From positions 1-64,000 of IMG/VR virus record IMGVR_UViG_3300036846_000489: 64,000 nt of DNA; one strand, 5' to 3'. Each line of letters opens with the position of its first letter. Position 1 is the first letter of the stretch. A program made the translations under genes and the position numbers. The notes beneath the pieces were generated by a model. It did not search any database, was not told the origin of the DNA, and was given only the letters and a program-made list of their open reading frames with translations. Of this stretch, positions 19,272-26,894 are shown piece after piece. This stretch comes from a virus.

Positions 19272-21566
19272 ATGCCGGGCCTAGCGCTGTCTGATGTCGT
19301 CAACGTCAGTGTGAACCTTACACCACTCGCCGTGCCGGTGCGCAACTTCGGCGTTCTGTGCATCGCCGGGGCGTCGGACGTGATCGACGTGGAAGAGCGG
19401 GTGCGGGAATACGCTACGCTCGACGAGGTGGTCTCGGACTTCGGCTCCACCGCGCCGGAATATCTGGCGGCCGATCTGTATTTTTCGCAAAATCCCACGC
19501 CGTCGATCTGCTATATTGGGCGGTTCGCACAAACGCCCACGTCGGCCATTCTGAAAGGCCAGATTTTCTCGACGGCCCAACAGACCCAGCTTTTGACTTC
19601 GTTGAACACGATCACCAACGGCACCATGACGATCCCCATCGACGGGTCGCCGCGTCCGGTCGGTCCTTCGGCTGCCGTGCTGTCTTCCGGGTTCTTCACC
19701 GCCACCGACCAGACCAATCTTCTCACCACCTTGCAGGGTATTAACAACGGCGCGTTCACCATCACGGTCAACGGCACCTTGCAGCATCCGGCCACCATCG
19801 ACTTCACGTCGATCCTGACCCTTACCGATGCGGCCACCAAGGTTCAGGCGGCCTTGACCAATGCGACCTGTGTGTGGAGTGCCTCGCAGGGAGGCTTCAT
19901 CATTACGTCCTCGACCCAGGGCACGGCTTCGACCTTGAGCTATGCCAGCCCACCGTCCGGCACACCGATCAATACCACGACCACCGCCTCGGTGGCCTCC
20001 GGTGCCACGGTGATCCCGGTTGCCACCACCACGGGAATGCTGGCGAACATGCCGATTGCCGCCACGGGCATTCCGGCAGGAGCCACCATCACCACGGTCT
20101 CTACCACCATGCCGATCATTACAACCACGACCGGCGTGGTCGCCTCTGGTGCCACCGTCATACCGGTCGCGTCGGCGGCGGGGATGGTTGCGGGTCAGCC
20201 GATTGCTGCTACCGGTATTCCGGCCAGCACGACCATTGTCTCGATTGCTTCACTTAACGTCACGATTTCGGCGGCAACCAATGCATCCATCGCGTCCGGT
20301 GCCACAATCACCGTCACGGCGACTTCGCCCAACGTCACCATCTCAACCCCGACCACCGCAACCATGGCGTCCGGCACGGCAGTTGTCGTCACCCCTCCCG
20401 GTGTCGGCACCGACGTTTCCGGCGATCTGCGGTTCACCGCGACCACTGGCGCCTTTCTGACCCAAGGCACGGCGGGTATGAACTTCACGGGAATTACCAA
20501 CCTCAACGGTGCGGCTTCCATCGTCTCATCGGCCCTTTTGGGCGCTCACTGTCATTGGGATGGACAGCGTTTCATTGTGGAATGCACCAGCGCTGGCACC
20601 GCGTCCACCTTGGGATACGCCAGCGGCACCGGATCGGGACAGGATGTTTCGGTTCTTCTGGGGTTGACCAATGGCCGGGCCTTGCCTCCGGTCAATGGTA
20701 TTGCGGCGGAAACACCTTTGGCCTGTGCCACCGCGTTGCGTGCTCATCCCGAATGGTATGGCCTGACCTTTGCGCCGCCGGCCAACCTGCCGCTGGCGGT
20801 CACCGATCAGATCGCGGTCGCGGGGTTCATCGAAGGCTGTCAGCCGTATTCTATTTTCGGCTACACCACCCAGGACACTCTCGTTCTGTCCGGCACGGTG
20901 AACAACGATATTGCATCGTCCATGCAATCGCTCGGCTTTACCCGCACCTTTGGTCAATACAGCCTTTCCTCGCTTTATGCGGTGTGCGCCATGTTCGGAC
21001 GCGCCTTCACCGTGGACTTCCAGGGCCAGAACACGGTGATTACCTTGAAGTTCAAGCAGGAGCCGGGCGTGGCGGCAGAGCAGTTGACCGAGACGCAGGC
21101 CAGCGTGCTGAGAACGAAACGGTGCAACGTATTCGTGGGATACGCCAACGATGCGGCGATTATCCAGGAAGGCGTCATGGCGTCGGGAATGTTCTTCGAC
21201 GAACGGCACAATGCCGACTGGCTGCAAAACCAAATCTCTACCGATCTCTTCAACGCGCTCTACACCAGTCCCACGAAAATCCCGCAGACCGATGCCGGCG
21301 TTCACGTGTTGACCACGACGGTCGCGAACTCCTGTGCTCAAGGGGTGCAGAACGGCATGATCGCGCCGGGGCAGTGGAACGGGCCGCCGCTGGGGCAGAT
21401 CAGCACCGGCCAACAGCTTCCTGCTGGCTTCTACGTCTACGCTCCCAGGGTGGCGACGCAACCGCAGAGTATCCGGGAGCAGAGGATTTCGCCGACCATT
21501 CAGGCATTGGTGAAACTGGCCGGGGCAATCCACTTCGCCGACTGCATCGTCAACGTCAACCGCTGA
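19272..21566 (+). CDS. Tail sheath protein (DUF3383 type) with inserted beta repeats
   Basis: The 764-aa product matches DUF3383 sheath proteins: N-terminal SDVVNVSVNLTPLAVPVRNFGVLCIAG, then twice a domain ending in a W-x(n)-F-x-STASTL-like core, and a C-terminal GAIHFADCIVNVNR. It is longer than usual (about 500 aa) because residues ~234-376 are Thr/Ala-rich repeats shared with the baseplate J-like protein. It forms the contractile tail tube cover. Ribosome site AAAGGAGA. Confidence 0.85.
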   Translation: MPGLALSDVVNVSVNLTPLAVPVRNFGVLCIAGASDVIDVEERVREYATLDEVVSDFGSTAPEYLAADLYFSQNPTPSICYIGRFAQTPTSAILKGQIFSTAQQTQLLTSLNTITNGTMTIPIDGSPRPVGPSAAVLSSGFFTATDQTNLLTTLQGINNGAFTITVNGTLQHPATIDFTSILTLTDAATKVQAALTNATCVWSASQGGFIITSSTQGTASTLSYASPPSGTPINTTTTASVASGATVIPVATTTGMLANMPIAATGIPAGATITTVSTTMPIITTTTGVVASGATVIPVASAAGMVAGQPIAATGIPASTTIVSIASLNVTISAATNASIASGATITVTATSPNVTISTPTTATMASGTAVVVTPPGVGTDVSGDLRFTATTGAFLTQGTAGMNFTGITNLNGAASIVSSALLGAHCHWDGQRFIVECTSAGTASTLGYASGTGSGQDVSVLLGLTNGRALPPVNGIAAETPLACATALRAHPEWYGLTFAPPANLPLAVTDQIAVAGFIEGCQPYSIFGYTTQDTLVLSGTVNNDIASSMQSLGFTRTFGQYSLSSLYAVCAMFGRAFTVDFQGQNTVITLKFKQEPGVAAEQLTETQASVLRTKRCNVFVGYANDAAIIQEGVMASGMFFDERHNADWLQNQISTDLFNALYTSPTKIPQTDAGVHVLTTTVANSCAQGVQNGMIAPGQWNGPPLGQISTGQQLPAGFYVYAPRVATQPQSIREQRISPTIQALVKLAGAIHFADCIVNVNR
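19971..20400 (+). repeat. Beta-repeat insertion in the sheath protein
   Basis: Two full copies and a partial third copy of a module with ASGATVIPV - GM - G/N-PIAATGIPA-TTI - NVTIS - ASGATITVT. The same module, similar also at the DNA level, occurs at 33094-33300 in the baseplate J-like gene. The insertion lies between the two halves of the sheath repeat domain, where it would be exposed on the outer surface. Confidence 0.75.
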
Positions 21567-21577
21567 GGGGCACAGCC

Positions 21578-23722
21578 ATGGGCAAGCCGCCGACCAGGAA
21601 GCCACCGGAAGGGCATCAGCCTCCCGGCCACGGCGGCACGCCCCCAGGGCAAGGCCCTGGAGGCCCTCCGGGCCAGGGGCCGGGTGGACCCCCAGGCCAG
21701 AGGCCAGACCGGCCTGAGCGGCCTCCTGAGCCGCCTGTAGACGCGGCTCCCGAGCATCCCATCGTCATCCCTCCCGAGGTTCCTCCCGAGCCGCCGGTAG
21801 ATGCCGCACCTGAACATCCCATTGTTATTCCGCCAGAACCGGAACAGCCGCCGGAAGAGATCACCCCGCCCGATCCACCGCCAGCCGGCACGTTGCAGGC
21901 CATCGTTGACCTGAGCGGCGGGCAGTTCGTCTACAACGAAGCGGATGGCACCGATGTCGGAACCTACCAAGACCCTGACGGGCGCTTCGCGGAACGCTGC
22001 ACCCGCACGGTTAGCACGGACTGTCCTATCCGCGTTGATTTCCGCAGGATGGAAGGGCGTGTCTCTGTCGTGTTCGGCCAAGGAGCCTGGAACGAACCAA
22101 CCCACCTTAACCTGCCACGCTATCGCGTCACCATCGTCGGAGACGAACTAACCTCTCCGGTCGAGATCGACGTGCCCAGCCATGGTTCCTATCAGCGGCA
22201 CCGCTGGTATTCGAACGACTGGCCGCTGCCGATGCGGAAGATGTCCGACATCTACGACAAAAAGCTCATGCCGCGCTTCGATCCCGACCTCACCCGTGGC
22301 ACCGACCCCTACCCTGGCCGACAATACCACTATACCCCGATGGGACTGGCCGGCCTTTTCGCCTACATGCCGACCACGGGCGGACGCGGCGACATTGGCC
22401 ACGTCACCAGTGCACAGGGCCATTATATGGCGAACGAGGACAATCCCGACGCGCTGGCCGACGTGATGGCACAGGCCGAAGCAGCCGGCACATTCACCTG
22501 GGATTTTTATGACCGGGACACGGGTGCGGTGATCGACCCGATCATGGGATACCCACAATCGACGCTTTACAGCGAACAGGCCGGCACGCCTTACATCACG
22601 TGGTCATTGGCTTCGAATTGGGTCGATGTGACTATTTCTGGCCCTGCGGGCACCGTGCTGTCGGCCAACGGCAGCCCGCCTGACTGGAACATGGTGGTCG
22701 ATGCCTTTGGTGTGGAATGTCGTGTGCCGGTCGATACCATGATCCCGGCCAGTGGCTCGGTGACGGTAAGCTGCGAGGTCTATGGCACTTCGACACCGGG
22801 TCCCGCCTCGATCAATCCTCCGGTCGAGGGTGTCAGCGCGGAAATCTCGGACAATTTCGTGCCCGGCACCGGCATCTATCTCGACAGCGCACACCAGCCG
22901 GCCGTGAGCTACCTGCCGTTTCTGCTGACCGGCGATCCGTATCATCTGGAAAATCTGCAACGGCAAGCCGTCTTCATCATCATGGAAAATCCAAGCGCAC
23001 CAGTCCGGTCCTACGGCGTGCTTCAGCCGAGAGCCACCGGCTGGTCGGCGCGCACGCTTGCCGCCGTTACACGGGTGTCTCCGGAAAATCCACCATCATG
23101 GCTTCTGCCTCGCTCGATTTTCCATCAGGCGCTGAAGGACTGGGCAGCCAACTTCGTTTACAATGAGACCGTGTTGAACGGTGATCCCATTGCCGATGTG
23201 CTGCACCTTGCCTCACGCAGCTTCGCTGGCGGCGAAGACAATACCTATTCGTGGTATCAGCCATGGCAGGAAGACATCTGCTCCGGCGGCTGGGGATGGA
23301 TCGCACTGCTGCATCCGGACATGGCGCAATGGCGGGAAATCGTTGACTGGAAGGCACGGAACGCGATTGCCCGACTGGATGAGAACTCTGGTTGGTCTTG
23401 TCCTTATGCGTCCAGCTATGTCGCGAAAGCCGCCGTCACCGACCTGTCCGACGTTTACACGTCCTGGTCCGATGCCTGGGCCGGAAATGCGCCGTTCCTG
23501 GGCGATCCGAGACCAGCGGAATATTCGCCTGACTATCCACCATTCAGCGGCGACATGGACTATCCTGGCTATTTGTCCTGCTCGTTGGCAATCGCATGGC
23601 AGGCCGGTGTGGCCGACGTTGAGCAAGCCCTGATTAAATTGGAGACCGGCCTGATCGCCGGGCTGGAGCAGGGCAGCACCGTGAGACCGATCAAGCAGGC
23701 CATCGCCGGACCTATGGGTTAA
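21578..23722 (+). CDS. Large virion-associated protein with proline-rich N-terminus and probable alpha-toroid domain
   Basis: The first ~100 residues are Gly/Pro repeats with two copies of PEHPIVIPPE. The next ~270 contain beta-rich modules. The rest is helix-rich and aromatic, with LTGDPYHLENLQRQA, a RATGWSARTLAAV segment and paired WYQPWQED/GGWGW motifs. These resemble (alpha/alpha) toroid proteins such as polysaccharide lyases, so a host-polysaccharide-binding or -degrading tail protein is plausible. No catalytic set can be pinned by eye. It is 714 aa and follows the sheath by 11 bases. Confidence 0.5.
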   Translation: MGKPPTRKPPEGHQPPGHGGTPPGQGPGGPPGQGPGGPPGQRPDRPERPPEPPVDAAPEHPIVIPPEVPPEPPVDAAPEHPIVIPPEPEQPPEEITPPDPPPAGTLQAIVDLSGGQFVYNEADGTDVGTYQDPDGRFAERCTRTVSTDCPIRVDFRRMEGRVSVVFGQGAWNEPTHLNLPRYRVTIVGDELTSPVEIDVPSHGSYQRHRWYSNDWPLPMRKMSDIYDKKLMPRFDPDLTRGTDPYPGRQYHYTPMGLAGLFAYMPTTGGRGDIGHVTSAQGHYMANEDNPDALADVMAQAEAAGTFTWDFYDRDTGAVIDPIMGYPQSTLYSEQAGTPYITWSLASNWVDVTISGPAGTVLSANGSPPDWNMVVDAFGVECRVPVDTMIPASGSVTVSCEVYGTSTPGPASINPPVEGVSAEISDNFVPGTGIYLDSAHQPAVSYLPFLLTGDPYHLENLQRQAVFIIMENPSAPVRSYGVLQPRATGWSARTLAAVTRVSPENPPSWLLPRSIFHQALKDWAANFVYNETVLNGDPIADVLHLASRSFAGGEDNTYSWYQPWQEDICSGGWGWIALLHPDMAQWREIVDWKARNAIARLDENSGWSCPYASSYVAKAAVTDLSDVYTSWSDAWAGNAPFLGDPRPAEYSPDYPPFSGDMDYPGYLSCSLAIAWQAGVADVEQALIKLETGLIAGLEQGSTVRPIKQAIAGPMG

Positions 23723-23853
23723 GTCTTGGTGGCACCCCGCGTTTGATCTACCAGCCGGCGCAGAAGCTCGCCTATGGTGATCCCGAGCCGCTTCGCTTCC
23801 CGGCGAAGCCAAGCCACCTGTTGATCTGTAAGCGAGACCGACATACGCTGCAT
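23719..23853 (-). CDS. Ribbon-helix-helix DNA-binding protein
   Basis: The product MQRMSVSLTDQQVAWLRREA... is a short strand followed by two helices (ending RRLVDQTRGATKT), a textbook Arc/CopG ribbon-helix-helix unit that binds DNA as a dimer. The start at 23853 is preferred; 23844 and an extended start at 23880 are also possible. The stop overlaps the end of the convergent virion gene by four bases, and the divergent gene at 23905 starts just upstream. Likely a small regulator, perhaps of itself. Confidence 0.6.
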   Translation of the reverse strand: MQRMSVSLTDQQVAWLRREAKRLGITIGELLRRLVDQTRGATKT

Positions 23854-23904
23854 CGCGTAAGCAGTGCCTACGCACCACATCCCGTCAAGTGAAAGGACGT
23901 TTCC

Positions 23905-24477
23905 ATGCCAACCCTCGACGTAGTCATCAGGGGACAAATGGTCCTGCCGGAAGTCAGCACCGGCCCGTTGCCTCCCGGCAGCGGCGGTCATCCCGAGCAT
24001 CCGATCTACAACCCACCTGGGATCAATGTTCCGGTATTCCCGACGTTTCCCATCGTGATCCCGCCGGAGTTCATCGCTGACGTTCATCCCGAGCATCCCA
24101 TTGTCATTCCTCCGCCGCCAATGCCACCGGGCATCTGGCCTTCTCCGGGCCATCCTGCCCATCCTATCGCTCCCGGTGGCAGTCCCGGCCAGCCTGCGCA
24201 TCCTATCGCTCCCGGCGGTGGTCCCAGCCATCCCATCGTGATCCCGCCTGATGTCGATGTCTGGCCGCCGAACGCCAAGCCGGAACATCCCATTGTCGTT
24301 CCGCCGCCGACCACGATCTGGCCGCCGTTGCCGACCCATCCCATCGTGGTGCCTCCCGATGGCCCGCCGGAGGTTCTGGAGAAGTGGGACGTGGTGGCAT
24401 ACTGGACGCCGGCAGGCGGCTGGGCGATGGCCATCGTGCCGACTGAAAGCCATCCCGGTGTTCCGACCCCGGCCTAA
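23905..24477 (+). CDS. Proline-rich HPIVIPP-repeat protein, 190 aa
   Basis: After a short strand (LDVVIRGQMVLPEV) the protein is mostly repeats of HPIVIPP/HPIAPGG type (at least eight), ending in a conserved-looking GGWAMAIVPTESHPGVP. Such proteins occur in many tailed phages next to tail genes and are of unknown role, perhaps extended spacers. The same HPIVIPP motif appears in the gene at 21578. Ribosome site AAAGGACG. Confidence 0.6.
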   Translation: MPTLDVVIRGQMVLPEVSTGPLPPGSGGHPEHPIYNPPGINVPVFPTFPIVIPPEFIADVHPEHPIVIPPPPMPPGIWPSPGHPAHPIAPGGSPGQPAHPIAPGGGPSHPIVIPPDVDVWPPNAKPEHPIVVPPPTTIWPPLPTHPIVVPPDGPPEVLEKWDVVAYWTPAGGWAMAIVPTESHPGVPTPA

Positions 24478-24500
24478 ACCCTCTCTCTGAAGGCAGACCT

Positions 24501-24689
24501 ATGCGCCGTCCGTGGTCTTGGCTGCGGGCGGCGTTTCTGCCTCTCGCGTTCCACCTTGCATCCTGCTCTGGCGCCCTGAACTCACACTCGGCATGTTATG
24601 TGTTCGTGTGGAACGCTATTGTTGCGTGCTGGCCGGAACAGGAGCCACCATCATCCCTGCCGCCGCTCCCACCACCAAAAAAGCCGTAA
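24501..24689 (+). CDS. Small predicted lipoprotein, proline-rich (Rz1-like architecture)
   Basis: The product has a basic start (MRRPWSWLR), a hydrophobic segment and a consensus lipobox L-A-S-C with Cys22. The mature part of 41 residues ends in PPSSLPPLPPPKKP. Small size, lipobox and proline-rich tail recall outer-membrane spanins of the Rz1 type, but no Rz partner overlaps it. A superinfection-exclusion lipoprotein is another option. Ribosome site GAAGGCAGA. Confidence 0.5.
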   Translation: MRRPWSWLRAAFLPLAFHLASCSGALNSHSACYVFVWNAIVACWPEQEPPSSLPPLPPPKKP

Positions 24690-24698
24690 GGAGGTCCT

Positions 24699-25163
24699 AT
24701 GGCAACCGGAAGCACCTATTCGTTCATGGACGTGAACGCCTCCATTGTCGGGCCGGGAGGCTCATTTGCCCTCGGCTACGGCAGTGCAAATGCCGAAGAA
24801 GGCATCACCGTCGCGATGGTCGAGGCCAAGAACACGATGACCATGGGCGCCGATGGATCGTGGATGCACAGCCTTCACGCCGGCAACGGCGGCACCGTGA
24901 CCATTCGGTTCCTTAAGACCAGCCCGACCAACCAGCAACTCATGGAACTCTACGACACCCAGCGGATTAGTTCGGCGTTGTGGGGCCAAAATACCATCGT
25001 CATCTCGGACCCGGCACGCGGCGACAGTATCACCTGTTCCGGGGTCGCGGTGCAGCGGGCACCGAACATTGCCTATGCGAAGGACGGTGGTATTCTGGAA
25101 TGGGTGTTCGACGCCGGGGCAATCAACCACGTGCTCGGTGACGGCACACAGGTCGCCGCATGA
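24699..25163 (+). CDS. Tail tube protein (DUF3277 type)
   Basis: The 154-aa product starts STYSFMDVNASIVGPGGSFALGYG and carries EEGITVAMVEAKNTMTMGADGSWMHSLHAGNGGTVTIRFLKTSPTN, the DUF3277 (KPP10 ORF10-like) pattern of myovirus tube proteins. It forms the inner tail tube under the sheath. Ribosome site AAGGAGG. Confidence 0.85.
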   Translation: MATGSTYSFMDVNASIVGPGGSFALGYGSANAEEGITVAMVEAKNTMTMGADGSWMHSLHAGNGGTVTIRFLKTSPTNQQLMELYDTQRISSALWGQNTIVISDPARGDSITCSGVAVQRAPNIAYAKDGGILEWVFDAGAINHVLGDGTQVAA

Positions 25164-25678
25164 TCGAGTTTCGCATCGGCGATCACGTCTACCGGTCCAG
25201 GAAGATGAACGCCTTCCAGCAGTTCCACTGCGCCAGAAGACTGGCTCCGGTGATGTCGGAAGTGTTTACCAATTCCGAGCTTCGCGACGCTCTGGAAGAG
25301 GCACAAGGAAATCGGGCGCCAGCGGCGGACGGCGTAGACCAGGACAGCCTGGAAGGTCTCAAGGGCTTTCTGGTGGTCGCCGTGCCGTTCGCCAAGGCGC
25401 TCAGCCACGTCACCGACGAGGACTGCAATTATGTGTTGCAGATGTGCCTTCAGATGACGCAAAGATTGCAGGGCGGAAACGGCGCGGCACCGATCTGGGT
25501 GGACGTGTTCAGTGAACGGGCGAAGCGCCTGATGTTCGAAGACATGGACAATCTTCCCATGCTCATGCGGATCGTGAACGAGGTCTTGCAGGACAACCTC
25601 ACGGGTTTTTTCTTCGGCGTCTTGCCGGGTGGGGGCGCGACCGAGGGCCTGACCGGAACCCCGACATTGAATTCGTAG
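25160..25678 (+). CDS. Tail assembly chaperone, zero-frame product
   Basis: Lying between tube and hub/tape genes, this 172-aa protein (MIEFRIGDHVYRSRKMNAFQQFHCARRL...) has the position and helical make-up of a tail assembly chaperone (lambda gpG analogue). Near its end it crosses the slippery heptamer T-TTT-TTC at 25606-25612. Ribosomes that do not slip end at 25678 after a Gly-rich tail. ATGA overlap with the tube gene. Confidence 0.75.
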   Translation: MIEFRIGDHVYRSRKMNAFQQFHCARRLAPVMSEVFTNSELRDALEEAQGNRAPAADGVDQDSLEGLKGFLVVAVPFAKALSHVTDEDCNYVLQMCLQMTQRLQGGNGAAPIWVDVFSERAKRLMFEDMDNLPMLMRIVNEVLQDNLTGFFFGVLPGGGATEGLTGTPTLNS

Positions 25679-25857
25679 CTCTCGACGACGGCGAGATGTA
25701 TCTGATGCGGCCGGCGCTGCGTGGCGTCTACCGCATGGAAAGCCTGCTGGACGGCACCATTGACCTGGAACACGTTCTGGTCGCCAACGACGCGCTCAAC
25801 GTGAACGACGAGAACGAACAGCGCTTTCATGAATGGCAACTACGGAATAGAGACTGA
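25606..25857 (+). CDS. -1 frameshift extension of the tail assembly chaperone (gpGT-like)
   Basis: After a -1 slip on T-TTT-TTC the frame stays open for 81 codons to a TGA at 25855-25857, giving a 232-aa fusion. The extension contains DIEFVALDDGEMYLM, RPALRGVYRMESLLDGTIDLEHV and ends RFHEWQLRNRD, a protein-like sequence. The stretch 25679-25856 has no other gene, and the stop overlaps the next ATG. This matches the G/GT arrangement of tail chaperones. An internal start at 25696 is the alternative. Confidence 0.7.
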   Translation, partial: FFLRRLAGWGRDRGPDRNPDIEFVALDDGEMYLMRPALRGVYRMESLLDGTIDLEHVLVANDALNVNDENEQRFHEWQLRNRD

Positions 25858-26891
25858 TGGCAAATGGCACAGACGTTAATGCCACGCTGCCGGAAACCAC
25901 GGTCACCGCCAAGCGGGACCCGGTTCCTCCGTCGGCACTATGGATGCGGTTGTGGGACGTGGTAATTGCCGGTGGATCGAGCAGCGATACTCCCGGCGAC
26001 GTCAACGCTCAATCACTGGCACAATTCCACTACCAGTTTGAGATCGACATCAGCGTCTCTCAGGTCATGCAAGGCGCCTTGGTCACGGTGTTCAACCCAC
26101 CACCGGAACTGATCAATGAAAACCTGTCGCAATGGAGCGACATCGCGATTTATGGTGGCTACCAGAAGGCGCGCTATGGCGAACTCTTTTCGGGGAAGAT
26201 CACCTATTTCGAGCACGGGAAACAAAGCCCGTTGGAGACCTACCTGAAAATACATGCCGTCATGAACGACGAAACGCTCACCATTGCCGTGGTCAATCAC
26301 GCCCTGCCCGCCGGCACCACCGGAGACGACATCGTGAACGCCGTCGTGGCCGCCATGGCACCCTACGGCATCACCAAGGGGCAGATCACCGAACTGGCGA
26401 AGAAGATGCCGGCGTCTCCAAGGGGCCGCACGCTGTTCGGGATGCCGATGGACATTCTGCGCGACCTGTCTCAGACCCTCGATGCCCGCGTGTTCATCGA
26501 CACTGGTAAACTCCACATGCTCGGTCCCGGTGAACAGATCACCGGAGACGAGATCGAGTTGAACATCGGCAACGGACTGATCAACTTCCCGTCGCAGGAA
26601 ATGAACGGCGGTCTGAAGCTGCAATGTCTCTTGCACTATCAGGTCCGGCCAGGACGGGTAATCAAGATCAACAACAAGGATTTCAATACCCCGGTCAGGC
26701 AGATCACCAAGGTCAACAACCTGTTGGCGGATCAGGGGCTGGAAGCGTCCAAGGACGCCATTCAGGCGGATGGAAAATACGCGGTTCACACCGTTCGCCA
26801 CCACGGCGATAATCGAGGCCAGACGTGGTATACCGACATTACCACCAATCCGATCATTCAGCCCGGCCTGTCCATCGGCGGTGGAACGTAG
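25857..26891 (+). CDS. Baseplate hub-like tail protein, 344 aa
   Basis: TGATG coupling to the frameshift product. The protein is beta-rich with a central helical stretch (GDDIVNAVVAAMAPYGITKGQITELAKKM), then GRTLFGMPMDILRDLSQTLDARVFID and INFPSQEMNGGLKLQCLL. The FGM...L..L.. - F-id pattern fits phage hub/gpD-like tail proteins. Sitting between chaperone and tape measure is unusual but seen in some myoviruses. Confidence 0.6.
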   Translation: MANGTDVNATLPETTVTAKRDPVPPSALWMRLWDVVIAGGSSSDTPGDVNAQSLAQFHYQFEIDISVSQVMQGALVTVFNPPPELINENLSQWSDIAIYGGYQKARYGELFSGKITYFEHGKQSPLETYLKIHAVMNDETLTIAVVNHALPAGTTGDDIVNAVVAAMAPYGITKGQITELAKKMPASPRGRTLFGMPMDILRDLSQTLDARVFIDTGKLHMLGPGEQITGDEIELNIGNGLINFPSQEMNGGLKLQCLLHYQVRPGRVIKINNKDFNTPVRQITKVNNLLADQGLEASKDAIQADGKYAVHTVRHHGDNRGQTWYTDITTNPIIQPGLSIGGGT

Positions 26892-26894
26892 CTC

